A DNA stretch of 64,000 nucleotides from Crateriforma conspicua (lineage in GTDB: Bacteria > Planctomycetota > Planctomycetia > Pirellulales > Pirellulaceae), in contig NZ_CP036319.1 in NCBI RefSeq assembly GCF_007752935.1, positions 1,488,001 through 1,552,000 on the forward strand, written 5' to 3'. The position numbers and the translations under genes are program-made. The notes beneath the pieces are model-generated. The model ran no database searches and had not been told where the DNA came from. It saw only the letters and a list, made by a program, of their open reading frames with translations. Below are positions 8,332-16,472 of the stretch, piece by piece (the first letter of the stretch is position 1; each line of letters opens with the position of its first letter).

Positions 8332-9120
8332 TCACCCACAAGGCGTAGCCACTTGAAGCTTTTTGGCGTGATTGAAATACGTCGCACGGCAGCCCCCACC
8401 TAGCTCCTGGAAGCGTAGCGCTCGATCTTCTTCGCGGTCAAACGTGGCGTCAGCTTTCAGCTCCGCTACGAGACGCCTTCGCTTATCTTCTGGCTCAACC
8501 GGTGCAAGCCCCTTCCAATCCAGACCTGCCGCCTTAAGTTCAGCAGCTCTGAGATACAGCCGAAGCGAGAGGTGTTCAAACCGATCAAGGTTAGCTGCAA
8601 ACCAATCAAGGACTTCTGTGTCGGTGAACCACGTTGCAGCAAGAGCATGTACTTCTTGTGGAGTTGGAGAAAACTCAAGGACGTGGCCACGATCCTGTAG
8701 TGCTGCGACATTTCGATTGAGCGTCTTCCAGTCATTGCAGATGATGATCACCCGGCTCGACGTCTTGAACTCGCGGGGAATACCAGCTCGCTCAAGCATT
8801 CGAGTTGCCGAGTGCCACCCAACTGATTTTGTCGGCTCTGTTTGACAGAGACATTTCAAAAGCCGAATTCCGTGCTTGTCTGAATAGAGCGAGTCGACGT
8901 CGTCAATCACGACGAACTCATCGCGGTGACGGTAGAGTTCTTGATAGATCCCGAATGCGGTCGCGTTTCCTTCAATCCAACACGTTTCCTCTGGAAGCAA
9001 CGAGCGAACAGTGCGGCTCTTTGCCAGGCCGGGTTGGCCGACGAGAATCAGAAGATTGATGTGACCTTCGGCGAACGCTTCAACGAAACGCGCAAGATCC
9101 GAGTAGCTTCTCAGAATCAT
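8332..9120 (-). CDS. AAA-type ATPase of the mobile element
   Basis: A 262-residue ATPase, taking the ATG at 9120 because the 15 residues upstream of it are just a basic tail. Walker A is GQPGLAKS at 28-35 and Walker B is VIDDVDSL with Asp73-Asp74. An ATP-sensor-like asparagine (IIICNDW) follows. The C-terminal ~100 residues are helical and not recognised. It is divergent from the tyrosine recombinase gene across about 390 bases. Roles in integration targeting, replication or helicase loading are all possible. Function unknown beyond ATPase. Confidence 0.65.
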   Translation of the reverse strand: MILRSYSDLARFVEAFAEGHINLLILVGQPGLAKSRTVRSLLPEETCWIEGNATAFGIYQELYRHRDEFVVIDDVDSLYSDKHGIRLLKCLCQTEPTKSVGWHSATRMLERAGIPREFKTSSRVIIICNDWKTLNRNVAALQDRGHVLEFSPTPQEVHALAATWFTDTEVLDWFAANLDRFEHLSLRLYLRAAELKAAGLDWKGLAPVEPEDKRRRLVAELKADATFDREEDRALRFQELGGGCRATYFNHAKKLQVATPCG

Positions 9121-9216
9121 TGCGTTTATTTCCTTGCGACGTGCCTTTCTTCTCCTGTGTTCCATGCGTCAACCGTAGCACGGTGAAAGACGGAGGTACA
9201 AGCAGCTAAAAACAGC

Positions 9217-9343
9217 TTAGACCGTTAGACTTCCGCAAATCTCGCCGCGTGGGTTCAATAGTTATTCCAATATTTTGCATCCCACAATCGCGGTGCTAGC
9301 TCGCATCTATTTGCAAGGAAGACTGCTAGATTGTTAGACCGTT
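9217..9343. repeat. Direct repeats TTAGACCGTT upstream of the recombinase gene
   Basis: TTAGACCGTT occurs at 9217-9226 and 9334-9343, in the divergent region between the AAA ATPase and the recombinase. Nearby CGTTAGAC (9223-9230) and GATTGTTAGAC (9329-9339) repeat part of the motif. They could be arm-type binding sites for the recombinase or operator sites. The rest of the gap shows no gene. Confidence 0.4.
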
Positions 9344-9510
9344 GTTGATCGTGAGTCTGGAGCAAAATCGCGAGCGAAGTCAATAGCTTGTGTGTGCAAC
9401 GGACGAAACATGGTGGACAGAAAAAGGGGAGTCATGTTACTCAGGAATGGAACATAATGTGCTTTATGTTCCATGCAACGTTGCAGAATCAGAACAGTCC
9501 AGGGAGGAAC

Positions 9511-10590
9511 GTGACCAAGGAGAGTGAATGCAAGCAGTTAACGGAAATCAAAAGTAAGTCGCTCGCACCGGTTGTTCATGCCCCCGACAAAATCAACCCA
9601 GGACAAAAAGTGTCCGAGGTGCTGGCCGAAGTGTTTTCAGCCGCCGGTGATCTGTCCGGTCCAGAAACTCCTGCGAGCGCTCTCGTTCCGTGGGTGAGCG
9701 ATGTACTCCAGTCAGATAATTCATTTCGCGCGTACGGACACGACCTTGCTGACTTTGTGGCACATATGAAGCGGCTCGGGGTCAGTCCACTTGCAGTCAC
9801 AGCGGACCATGTCCGGCTCTACAAGGGAGCGATGCTGAAAGCAGGGCTTCGCCCAACGACCGTTGCTCGCAGGCTTTCTGTACTCCGGGGCGCTTACCGG
9901 CAGTTTGCCGAGAAGGGGCTTGTACCGTGGAAGGTTTCTCAAGATCTTTCGACCGTCAAAGCGCCGCAGGTTGCCAAGAACACTACGCCATCACTGACTC
10001 GCGAACAGGCAATCGCTCTCCTTGAAGCGATTCCAACTGATTCGCTTCAGGGGATGCGAGATCTCGCCCTGATTCAGACGTTCTTCATCACTGGCTGCCG
10101 CGTCTCTGCCGTAACAGGTGCCTGTGTGGGTCATCTTGAGTTTGACGGTGTTGAGCACTTTCTCCACGTCACAGAGAAACGGAACAAGCGAGCACGGAAA
10201 ATCCTGCTCGATGCTGCCCGTCCTGTGCTCCGATACGTGCAGGAGGCCGGGATAGGGGAGGATCTCGAAGGACCGCTCTTTCGACCAATGGCACCTGATG
10301 GATTCGGCTTTGAACGGCGAACGATGGACCGCAAAACTCCCTGGCGACTCGTGAAGAGGTACTGCCGACTGGCTGGGATCTCACCCGACAGACTCGGTGG
10401 CCGAGGAATTGGTGTTCATTCGCTTCGTAAAACCGCCATTACGGATGCGATCCGAAACGGAGCTGGAATGCACGAAGTCCGTGAATTTGCAGGGCACGCC
10501 GACATTCGGACAACTGAGCTGTACTACCAGCGCCGTGAGGAAGATGCCGAACAGGCGGCGAGACGCATCGGAATTCGGCCCTCAAAGTGA
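9511..10590 (+). CDS. Tyrosine recombinase (integrase)
   Basis: A 359-residue site-specific recombinase. I choose GTG at 9511 because AGGGAGGAAC lies directly before it; upstream in-frame starts would add an unconvincing tail. The N-terminal SAM-like core-binding domain covers about 40-150. The catalytic set is complete: Arg197 (GCRVSAV), His303 and Arg306 (HSLRKTA), His329 (GHADIRTT) and Tyr338 or Tyr339 (ELYYQRR). It could integrate or excise the element or resolve dimers. It lies between the plasmid core and the BREX operon and may have moved the defence cargo. The closer similarity to XerC/D-like or to phage integrases cannot be settled by eye. Confidence 0.88.
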   Translation: MTKESECKQLTEIKSKSLAPVVHAPDKINPGQKVSEVLAEVFSAAGDLSGPETPASALVPWVSDVLQSDNSFRAYGHDLADFVAHMKRLGVSPLAVTADHVRLYKGAMLKAGLRPTTVARRLSVLRGAYRQFAEKGLVPWKVSQDLSTVKAPQVAKNTTPSLTREQAIALLEAIPTDSLQGMRDLALIQTFFITGCRVSAVTGACVGHLEFDGVEHFLHVTEKRNKRARKILLDAARPVLRYVQEAGIGEDLEGPLFRPMAPDGFGFERRTMDRKTPWRLVKRYCRLAGISPDRLGGRGIGVHSLRKTAITDAIRNGAGMHEVREFAGHADIRTTELYYQRREEDAEQAARRIGIRPSK

Positions 10591-10658
10591 CCGTGACCTG
10601 AGTTGTCGCCACCAAAGTCGCATCTGGGGCCCCGATCCGAGGGCAAAGTCTGCTTGAG

Positions 10659-10683
10659 AACCTTCGTAAGGACTGGTAAGGTT
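10659..10683. promoter_or_regulatory. Inverted repeat before the MerR-like / BREX operon
   Basis: AACCTT (10659-10664) and AAGGTT (10678-10683) form an inverted repeat 27 bases before the start of the MerR-like gene. It is well placed to be an operator for that protein, which would then control the downstream BREX genes. It also lies after the recombinase stop and could be a weak terminator; no T-run follows. Confidence 0.35.
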
Positions 10684-10710
10684 TCGCGTTAGCGAGAGAT
10701 AGAGTTCGCC

Positions 10711-10980
10711 ATGTTTGAAAGCGAGGCCAGTACCGTGGCTGCTAAAGAAGAACAGTACCTGACCGTTAAGGATGCCAGCGACCTGCTGGGTGTTGCCCCC
10801 AATACGCTCAGGTCCTGGGGCGCAAGCGGGAAGATCGACGAATACCGGCATCCGGTGAACAACTATCGACTTTATCGAATGGAAGATGTGACCGCACTGC
10901 TGAAGGCATTACAGACGCCAGTCAAGAAAACGTCATCGAACCGCCATGACAAAGAGAGGAAGCGGGTACGTGGAAATTGA
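10711..10980 (+). CDS. MerR-like helix-turn-helix protein at the head of the BREX operon
   Basis: An 89-residue protein with a MerR-type HTH: YLTVKDASDLLGVAPNTLR (helix-turn-helix), WGASGKI, then YRLYRMEDV, the wing-to-helix segment of the family. It has no C-terminal effector domain, so it resembles excisionase-like or minimal MerR proteins. Its end overlaps the start of brxE, so it is probably the first gene of the BREX transcript. It could regulate BREX expression, as BrxR does in other systems, although BrxR is a different (WYL) family. Confidence 0.7.
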   Translation: MFESEASTVAAKEEQYLTVKDASDLLGVAPNTLRSWGASGKIDEYRHPVNNYRLYRMEDVTALLKALQTPVKKTSSNRHDKERKRVRGN

Positions 10981-11533
10981 TGTTGAGCAAATCGTTAAGC
11001 AGCGAATCGTCATTGCGCGGCTCGGCGAAATGGACCGCATGAAATGGTGGAACACCAAGGGGCTGCTCAGCAATCTCGGGGAAATGGCCATCTCTCGCGG
11101 ATTCCCGAAAACGCATGTCTTTGCTCGTTGTCGTGCCGTGTTCGCTGTTGCCTCCGCACGCTGCAACGAGGTGTTCAATCCGCCCGAGTCGTACACGTTG
11201 TGGCGTTTGCCAGCCGAAATCGAGGACCGAATTGAAGATGGCTGGGCGAGTTGGCTAGAAAACCCGGCTCCCTGGAAAGAGTTCCTGGAAGAAGTCGATA
11301 AGGCTTCGACCGGAAAACCTGTTAGCGCTCTGACCGGCATGCATTTGCTCGGGAACGGGCTCGCAGAGCAGGCAAGCAAACTACGCCGCGCTGACGATTT
11401 ACGATCCGTTCCAATAAAGCTCAGCGGTGAATCAATTTCAGATGCGGTATCGCTGCTTGCCGGAGCACACGAAAGCTGTGAGCCGCAAAAGCTCGCCGTT
11501 CCTTTCATTCGAGAAGAGGAGTTCCCGAAATGA
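10970..11533 (+). CDS. brxE: BREX protein BrxE
   Basis: A 187-residue protein, taking GTG at 10970 because GAGAGGA lies 9 bases before it; an ATG at 10946 would add eight residues. The start (VEQIVKQRIVIARLGEMD), then WWNTKGLL, FPKTHVFARCRAVFAVA and LWRLPAEIEDR match my recollection of BrxE, a small protein of unknown biochemistry described from BREX type 6. It overlaps the MerR-like gene by 11 bases and brxA by 4 (ATGA). BrxE ahead of BrxA-BrxB-BrxC is the type 6 order, yet the locus ends in brxL rather than brxD-brxHI. Not verified by search. Confidence 0.68.
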   Translation: MEIDVEQIVKQRIVIARLGEMDRMKWWNTKGLLSNLGEMAISRGFPKTHVFARCRAVFAVASARCNEVFNPPESYTLWRLPAEIEDRIEDGWASWLENPAPWKEFLEEVDKASTGKPVSALTGMHLLGNGLAEQASKLRRADDLRSVPIKLSGESISDAVSLLAGAHESCEPQKLAVPFIREEEFPK

Positions 11534-12309
11534 ATGCAAAGGACAGCGAGCTAAGCTCGAATCTGGCGATTCGCGGCCCATTCATCGAGGAAACGTATAG
11601 AACGTTCTCCAATTGGGAGTTGAAGGAATCCACATCACAGAACTTCAAGCGCATTGCAGAAACGAATTCAATTGGAGCGTCTTCGCAAAGCTGGTTGACG
11701 AAGTTTCTTCAGGTCCTCAAGCGCCGTTACGACCTGACGGGACCTGACAAACGCCTGATCGAGCTGGTCCAACAAGGCTGGCACCTGGAGGACTGGAGAC
11801 CGGCGCAACTCTGGCACATGAGTCGTCATGATGAATTGCTTCGCACGTTCATCACAGAGTGGCTTTTCGAGAAGCATCAAGCCGGGATTGTGATCATTAC
11901 TGCTGATCCCGTCGTTGAGTACCTTCACGGAGTTGTCAGGGCAAAGCTGGGGTCAGTGGATGCGTGGAAAGAAAACACTTATCGCCGCGTTGCAAACGGA
12001 TTACTAAAAATAGCGGTCGAGTTCCATCTCATGCGCGGCCGTACCAACAAAGAATTCGAATCGTACCGCCTCTCGGAGAGAAGCTTCATTTACCTGCTCC
12101 ATTCGCTGATGGAAAGAGAGCAAAACACTCGGAAGGTTGTCGAAGCGAAGGACTGGCGACTCTTTATGATGAAATCGAACGAGGTGGAAGAAGAACTCTT
12201 GCGGCTTCACCAGTACGGCAGGCTTCATTTTGAAAGAGCGGGCAGCTTGCTGGAACTTACGCTTCCCTGCGAAGACACCAATGAATACGTAAGGAGCGCC
12301 GTTGTATGA
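11530..12309 (+). CDS. brxA: BREX protein BrxA (DUF1819)
   Basis: A 259-residue protein that fits BrxA in length, content and place. The segment WRPAQLWHMSRHDELLRTFI followed by EWLFEKHQAG is characteristic of DUF1819. BrxA is a small helical DNA-binding protein of BREX, needed in some but not all systems. It overlaps brxE and brxB by 4 bases each (ATGA), so the three are translationally coupled. Confidence 0.85.
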   Translation: MNAKDSELSSNLAIRGPFIEETYRTFSNWELKESTSQNFKRIAETNSIGASSQSWLTKFLQVLKRRYDLTGPDKRLIELVQQGWHLEDWRPAQLWHMSRHDELLRTFITEWLFEKHQAGIVIITADPVVEYLHGVVRAKLGSVDAWKENTYRRVANGLLKIAVEFHLMRGRTNKEFESYRLSERSFIYLLHSLMEREQNTRKVVEAKDWRLFMMKSNEVEEELLRLHQYGRLHFERAGSLLELTLPCEDTNEYVRSAVV

Positions 12310-12893
12310 GAGACTGGAAGTCCCGCCTCAGAGATACGCTGGAGCCGTTGCTTTCAAGCGAAGATCCGAGACCAGATATTAGCGCCTATAAGGACATGCC
12401 GCTTTGCATCTTTCTCTACGATCCGGCCAGTGAATTTGCGCTCCGGCAGGAGCTTTCCTTGCTGAAAACTCGCCTTGAGCAGAAGGGAAAACGAATCACT
12501 GTCATTTCACTCATGCAGTGCATGATGGAGGCGCTCGAAAGTGCTGGTGTCTCAGCCGAGGATCTCGTAGAGAACGAGCGAATGCTTGGCCGAAACGGCC
12601 ACAAACAGGTTGCACAAACGGTTCACCAGGTTCTCAGCGAATACGCACCACTTGATCAACTGGTGCTGAGCAAAGTTCCAGAAAACAGCGATCCATTGCG
12701 TGACATTGTCTGGATCACGCGAGCCGGTGCCCTGTATCCGTGTTATCGAACGTCAACACTGATTGAACATTTTCAAGCGAAGTTAGAAATACCGGGTGTG
12801 CTGTTTTATCCGGGCGAGATTGTGCCTCCTGCGGGGCTCAGTTTCATGGGAGTGCATGAAGCAGAACACAACTACCGGGCAAAGATACTGTGA
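12306..12893 (+). CDS. brxB: BREX protein BrxB (DUF1788)
   Basis: A 195-residue protein with the BrxB/DUF1788 look: LCIFLYDPASEFALRQEL near the start, then a helical core, IVWITRAGALYPCYRTSTL, and VLFYPGEIVPPAGLSFMG near the end. BrxB is a core BREX component of unknown activity, required with BrxC, PglX and PglZ. The length is normal for the family. It starts inside the brxA stop (ATGA) and ends 14 bases before brxC. Confidence 0.88.
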   Translation: MRDWKSRLRDTLEPLLSSEDPRPDISAYKDMPLCIFLYDPASEFALRQELSLLKTRLEQKGKRITVISLMQCMMEALESAGVSAEDLVENERMLGRNGHKQVAQTVHQVLSEYAPLDQLVLSKVPENSDPLRDIVWITRAGALYPCYRTSTLIEHFQAKLEIPGVLFYPGEIVPPAGLSFMGVHEAEHNYRAKIL

Positions 12894-12907
12894 TAGGAAC
12901 GCGATAA

Positions 12908-15900
12908 ATGGCACAGCAATACATCAAAGACATATTCGCAAGGGATATTCACCGCGACATCCGTGAAGTGATCAAAGTGGATCAGACGGATGAAGAGGTG
13001 ATTCGCAGTGAAATTGGCGAGTACATCGTAACCAGGACGATCCTCAGTAATTTCATCGAGATTCTCGAATCCTACAGTGCCTCGGTCAACAAACCGAGTG
13101 ACAGGATGGCGATCTGGATTTCCGGTTTCTTTGGCTCCGGTAAATCGAGTTTTGCAAAGTTGCTTGGGCTCGCTATTGCCAACCGACAACTTGGCAGCGA
13201 CACCACCAGCGATCTACTGGCAACGCACATTGGAGACCCAAAGGTTCAGGTACTGATCAAGACGGTCACAGAGAAAATTCCTACCGAGGCAGTTATCTTC
13301 GACGTCGCTACTGAACGCGGTGTCATGCACGGAAATCAGATGCTGACCGAGATCATGTACCGGCAGCTTCTTGAGCACCTTGGCTACGCCTCAGATCTGG
13401 ATCTGGCAGAACTGGAGATAACGCTTGAAGGTGAGGGGCGTCTGGATGAATTCAAAACGACCTACAAGACGCTCTACCCGAAGAAGGACTGGGATAAAAG
13501 CAAGAATCTGATTGCCTTTGCCATGAATGAAGCCAGTCGAGTCATGCATGAGCTGGAACCAGAAACGTATTCCTCGCCTGACTCCTGGATTCGCGGCGCG
13601 AAAGAACGGGCAGACATTAGCCCGAATCATCTTGCTGATCGATGCAAGGAATTGACTGCGAGAAGAGGTGAAGGCCGAAATCTTGTCTTTGTAATCGATG
13701 AAGTGGGCCAGTTTGTTGCCAGAACCGTCAACAAAATGCTCGATTTGCAGGGCATCGTTCAGGCACTCGGGCGTGTCGGCCAGGGGAAGTTCTGGGTCGT
13801 TGTTACTTCGCAGGAGAAGCTAAACGAGCTTGTGGGTGGACTGGATGATTCACGCGTTGAGCTTGCCCGACTCATGGATCGCTTTCCGCTTCAAGTTCAT
13901 CTTGAACCAAGTGACATTTCTGAAGTCACCAGCAAGCGAGTGCTTGCAAAGAAGGGGGATGCAGAAAAGCAACTGGCAGAAGTGTACGAAGCCAATCGAG
14001 GGAGTTTGACAGCAAACACATCGCTTTCAGCCGACATCAAACTGCCGCAAGTTGGGCGCGAAAACTTTATCGACCTCTATCCGATGTTGCCGTATCAGGT
14101 TGATTTTGTGATCCACGTCGTTTCTGGTCTTCGCACGCAGGGTGGAGCCAGTCGCCACGTTGGAGGAGCCAACCGTACGGTCATCAAGCTTGCTCAACAG
14201 CTACTCGCTCATCCGAAAGTGGGTCTCGGTGAGCAGGAGTTGGGGCAGCTCGTAACTGTTGAACATATCTACGACCTTGTGCGCGATAACATCGACAGCA
14301 CGATTCGCGAAAAGATTGCCCGACTCCCGGCAGAAGTTGAGCATCCATATGCTCAGAAAGTAGCCAAGTCGATTTGCTTGCTTCAATTCGTAAAGAGTAT
14401 CCACCGAACTGCGGAAAACATCGCAGCGACGCTTTATCCGAGTATTGGTGGAGATTCAGCTCGGGCAAGTGTTGATCAAGCACTCCAGGCACTGCTTGAT
14501 GCTCACAAAATTCGGCTTGGCGATGACGGGTACCGAATCCCAACGCCTACAGAAGATGACTGGGAGACTCAACGGGCTGCACTGAAGCCAAAGCGGGCCG
14601 ACACAAATCAGGTGCTTCGCGAGACGATGGAGAAGCTCTGGCAGCCGCAACCAACTCACACGCTACTTGGAACACGAGTGTTCAAAGGAAGCCTCTTCCT
14701 TGATGGGCGTGAGCGAATTAAGGGAGACATCGATTTTCAGGTGCGTCTTGCTGAAGACGACAAAGATGATTACGAGCGACTGAAAGATGAGCTGCGTAAA
14801 CAGAGTCAGGTTGAACGGGGCACAGTTTTCTGGATCATTCCTGTCAATGAACGCATCGACAAAGAAGTTTCTGAGGTCTTTCGCTCCAAGGAGATGATCA
14901 CCAAGAAAGAACGTGGTGCCCAAACCGCCGCTGAAACGAGGCTCTTGTCTGAGGAAGGACGAAGGCGCGACAATCATCGAGCTGAAGTCCGACGGTTGCT
15001 AGAACGTGCTGCCCTAACTTCCGTGATTTACTTTCAGGGCAATGACCGTAGCCCGGATGAGTCGGACCAGACTGTAATCAAGGCCGCTGAGTCAGTGATG
15101 GCGAAAGCCCTGCCTGAGGTATTCGAGCGTTTTTCCGAGGGAGCGGCTCGTGTCTCAAAGAAAGATCTTGAGGCACTGCTCAACAGTGATGACCTGAGAG
15201 GTCTGCCATCTGTTTTCAACGATCTACAACTACTCCGCAACGAGAACGGTACCGTGGTTCTTGAGTCTGATTCAGGACCGCTTTCGGAAGTACTGACCTG
15301 GATCAACAACAAGAGCGACTACGGCATCAATCCGACCGGAAAAGCGCTCGAAGCTGAGTTTGGCTCTGCACCGTATGGCTGGGACGTTGACGTGGTGAAA
15401 CTCTTCGCTCTGTCACTACTCCGAGCCGGACAGGTTACTGTCACCAGCCAGGGAGTCACGATTGAATCGGTCGTAGATATTGGCGCTGTGGATGCTTTTA
15501 CGAACAACACAAAGTTTCGATCCTGTACGTTTCGTCCCAAGAAAGTGCTCGACTTCGGAGAAATTGTTAAGGCTGGAAACGCGTACGAACAAACGTTTGG
15601 CGAAAAGATCCCAAGTCTGACTCAGGATGAAGTTGCCAAAGCGATTCGTGAGCAGGCAATTGTGTGTCAGCGCGATCTCAGGGCAGTGCATTCAATGCTT
15701 GTTCAGAATCATTTGCCCGGTGGTGATTTGTTGACGTCAGCAATCAGTCAACTCGATCAGATGTCGTCAGCCAATGAAGAAGAGACGATTCTCAGTTTTG
15801 CCGGTGGGCACGCTAAGATCAAAGACGCCATCACTCGTGCGGCGGACATTTCCAAGACTGTTGCTAAACCGCAACTTGTGCTTCTAGCAAGAGCAGGAAC

Positions 15901-16453
15901 GGCTCTCAGTTACCATTGGCCGTTCCTTCAGGGCGAGGACTCGACCAGCGAAGAAGATCAACAGCGTGCCGAGGAACTCGCTGATCTGATGTCGCGAGAG
16001 ACCTTTTATCGTGAGCTGTCGAAGATCGACCAGGCCGCTGGACACATCGTCAAGCAATATGAGACCGCGTTCAAGGCTTCGGTTGCCATGCGATCCGAAG
16101 GGTACCTCGCTGCGGTAGACACACTGAAATCAACCCCCGGTTGGGATCAGATTGACGAAGATAGGCAAACCAAGATTGGTGAGCCGCTCACCAGTCGCAC
16201 ATCGACCGACGTATCGGCGACGACTCCTATCCCTCAACTCCGCTCTGATATCGATGCGTGCGATAAACGATTGGCGGACGCAGTTGCAGAAGTCCATCGA
16301 TTAGTGGAAGGAGATCGTATCGTTCGCGTGAAAGTGGGGAGCCACTTCAGTAATGGCATTGATACCGAGGACCAACTTGACGCAGCACTTGGCTCGCTCC
16401 GTGAAGAGTGTGCCCACTACATCGCTAAAAACAAACGCATCTTGATTCAGTAG
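12908..16453 (+). CDS. brxC: BREX P-loop ATPase BrxC
   Basis: An 1181-residue protein with Walker A GFFGSGKSS (Lys79) after WISGF, and a Walker B-like LVFVIDEVGQFVA near 255-268. The N-terminus (IKDIFARDIHRDIREVIKVD) and size match BrxC/PglY, the large AAA-type ATPase of BREX that works with PglX and PglZ to tell methylated self DNA from phage DNA. The middle and C-terminal parts are long, helical and charged. It lies between brxB and pglX at 14 and 19 bases. No frameshift or missing motif is seen. Confidence 0.92.
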   Translation: MAQQYIKDIFARDIHRDIREVIKVDQTDEEVIRSEIGEYIVTRTILSNFIEILESYSASVNKPSDRMAIWISGFFGSGKSSFAKLLGLAIANRQLGSDTTSDLLATHIGDPKVQVLIKTVTEKIPTEAVIFDVATERGVMHGNQMLTEIMYRQLLEHLGYASDLDLAELEITLEGEGRLDEFKTTYKTLYPKKDWDKSKNLIAFAMNEASRVMHELEPETYSSPDSWIRGAKERADISPNHLADRCKELTARRGEGRNLVFVIDEVGQFVARTVNKMLDLQGIVQALGRVGQGKFWVVVTSQEKLNELVGGLDDSRVELARLMDRFPLQVHLEPSDISEVTSKRVLAKKGDAEKQLAEVYEANRGSLTANTSLSADIKLPQVGRENFIDLYPMLPYQVDFVIHVVSGLRTQGGASRHVGGANRTVIKLAQQLLAHPKVGLGEQELGQLVTVEHIYDLVRDNIDSTIREKIARLPAEVEHPYAQKVAKSICLLQFVKSIHRTAENIAATLYPSIGGDSARASVDQALQALLDAHKIRLGDDGYRIPTPTEDDWETQRAALKPKRADTNQVLRETMEKLWQPQPTHTLLGTRVFKGSLFLDGRERIKGDIDFQVRLAEDDKDDYERLKDELRKQSQVERGTVFWIIPVNERIDKEVSEVFRSKEMITKKERGAQTAAETRLLSEEGRRRDNHRAEVRRLLERAALTSVIYFQGNDRSPDESDQTVIKAAESVMAKALPEVFERFSEGAARVSKKDLEALLNSDDLRGLPSVFNDLQLLRNENGTVVLESDSGPLSEVLTWINNKSDYGINPTGKALEAEFGSAPYGWDVDVVKLFALSLLRAGQVTVTSQGVTIESVVDIGAVDAFTNNTKFRSCTFRPKKVLDFGEIVKAGNAYEQTFGEKIPSLTQDEVAKAIREQAIVCQRDLRAVHSMLVQNHLPGGDLLTSAISQLDQMSSANEEETILSFAGGHAKIKDAITRAADISKTVAKPQLVLLARAGTALSYHWPFLQGEDSTSEEDQQRAEELADLMSRETFYRELSKIDQAAGHIVKQYETAFKASVAMRSEGYLAAVDTLKSTPGWDQIDEDRQTKIGEPLTSRTSTDVSATTPIPQLRSDIDACDKRLADAVAEVHRLVEGDRIVRVKVGSHFSNGIDTEDQLDAALGSLREECAHYIAKNKRILIQ

Positions 16454-16472
16454 GGAAGAACAGGACGATTTC

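Noticed and set aside
9388-9510. Longer start for the recombinase
   Set aside because: The added ~41 residues look like translated leader DNA, and GTG at 9511 has an excellent ribosome-binding site.
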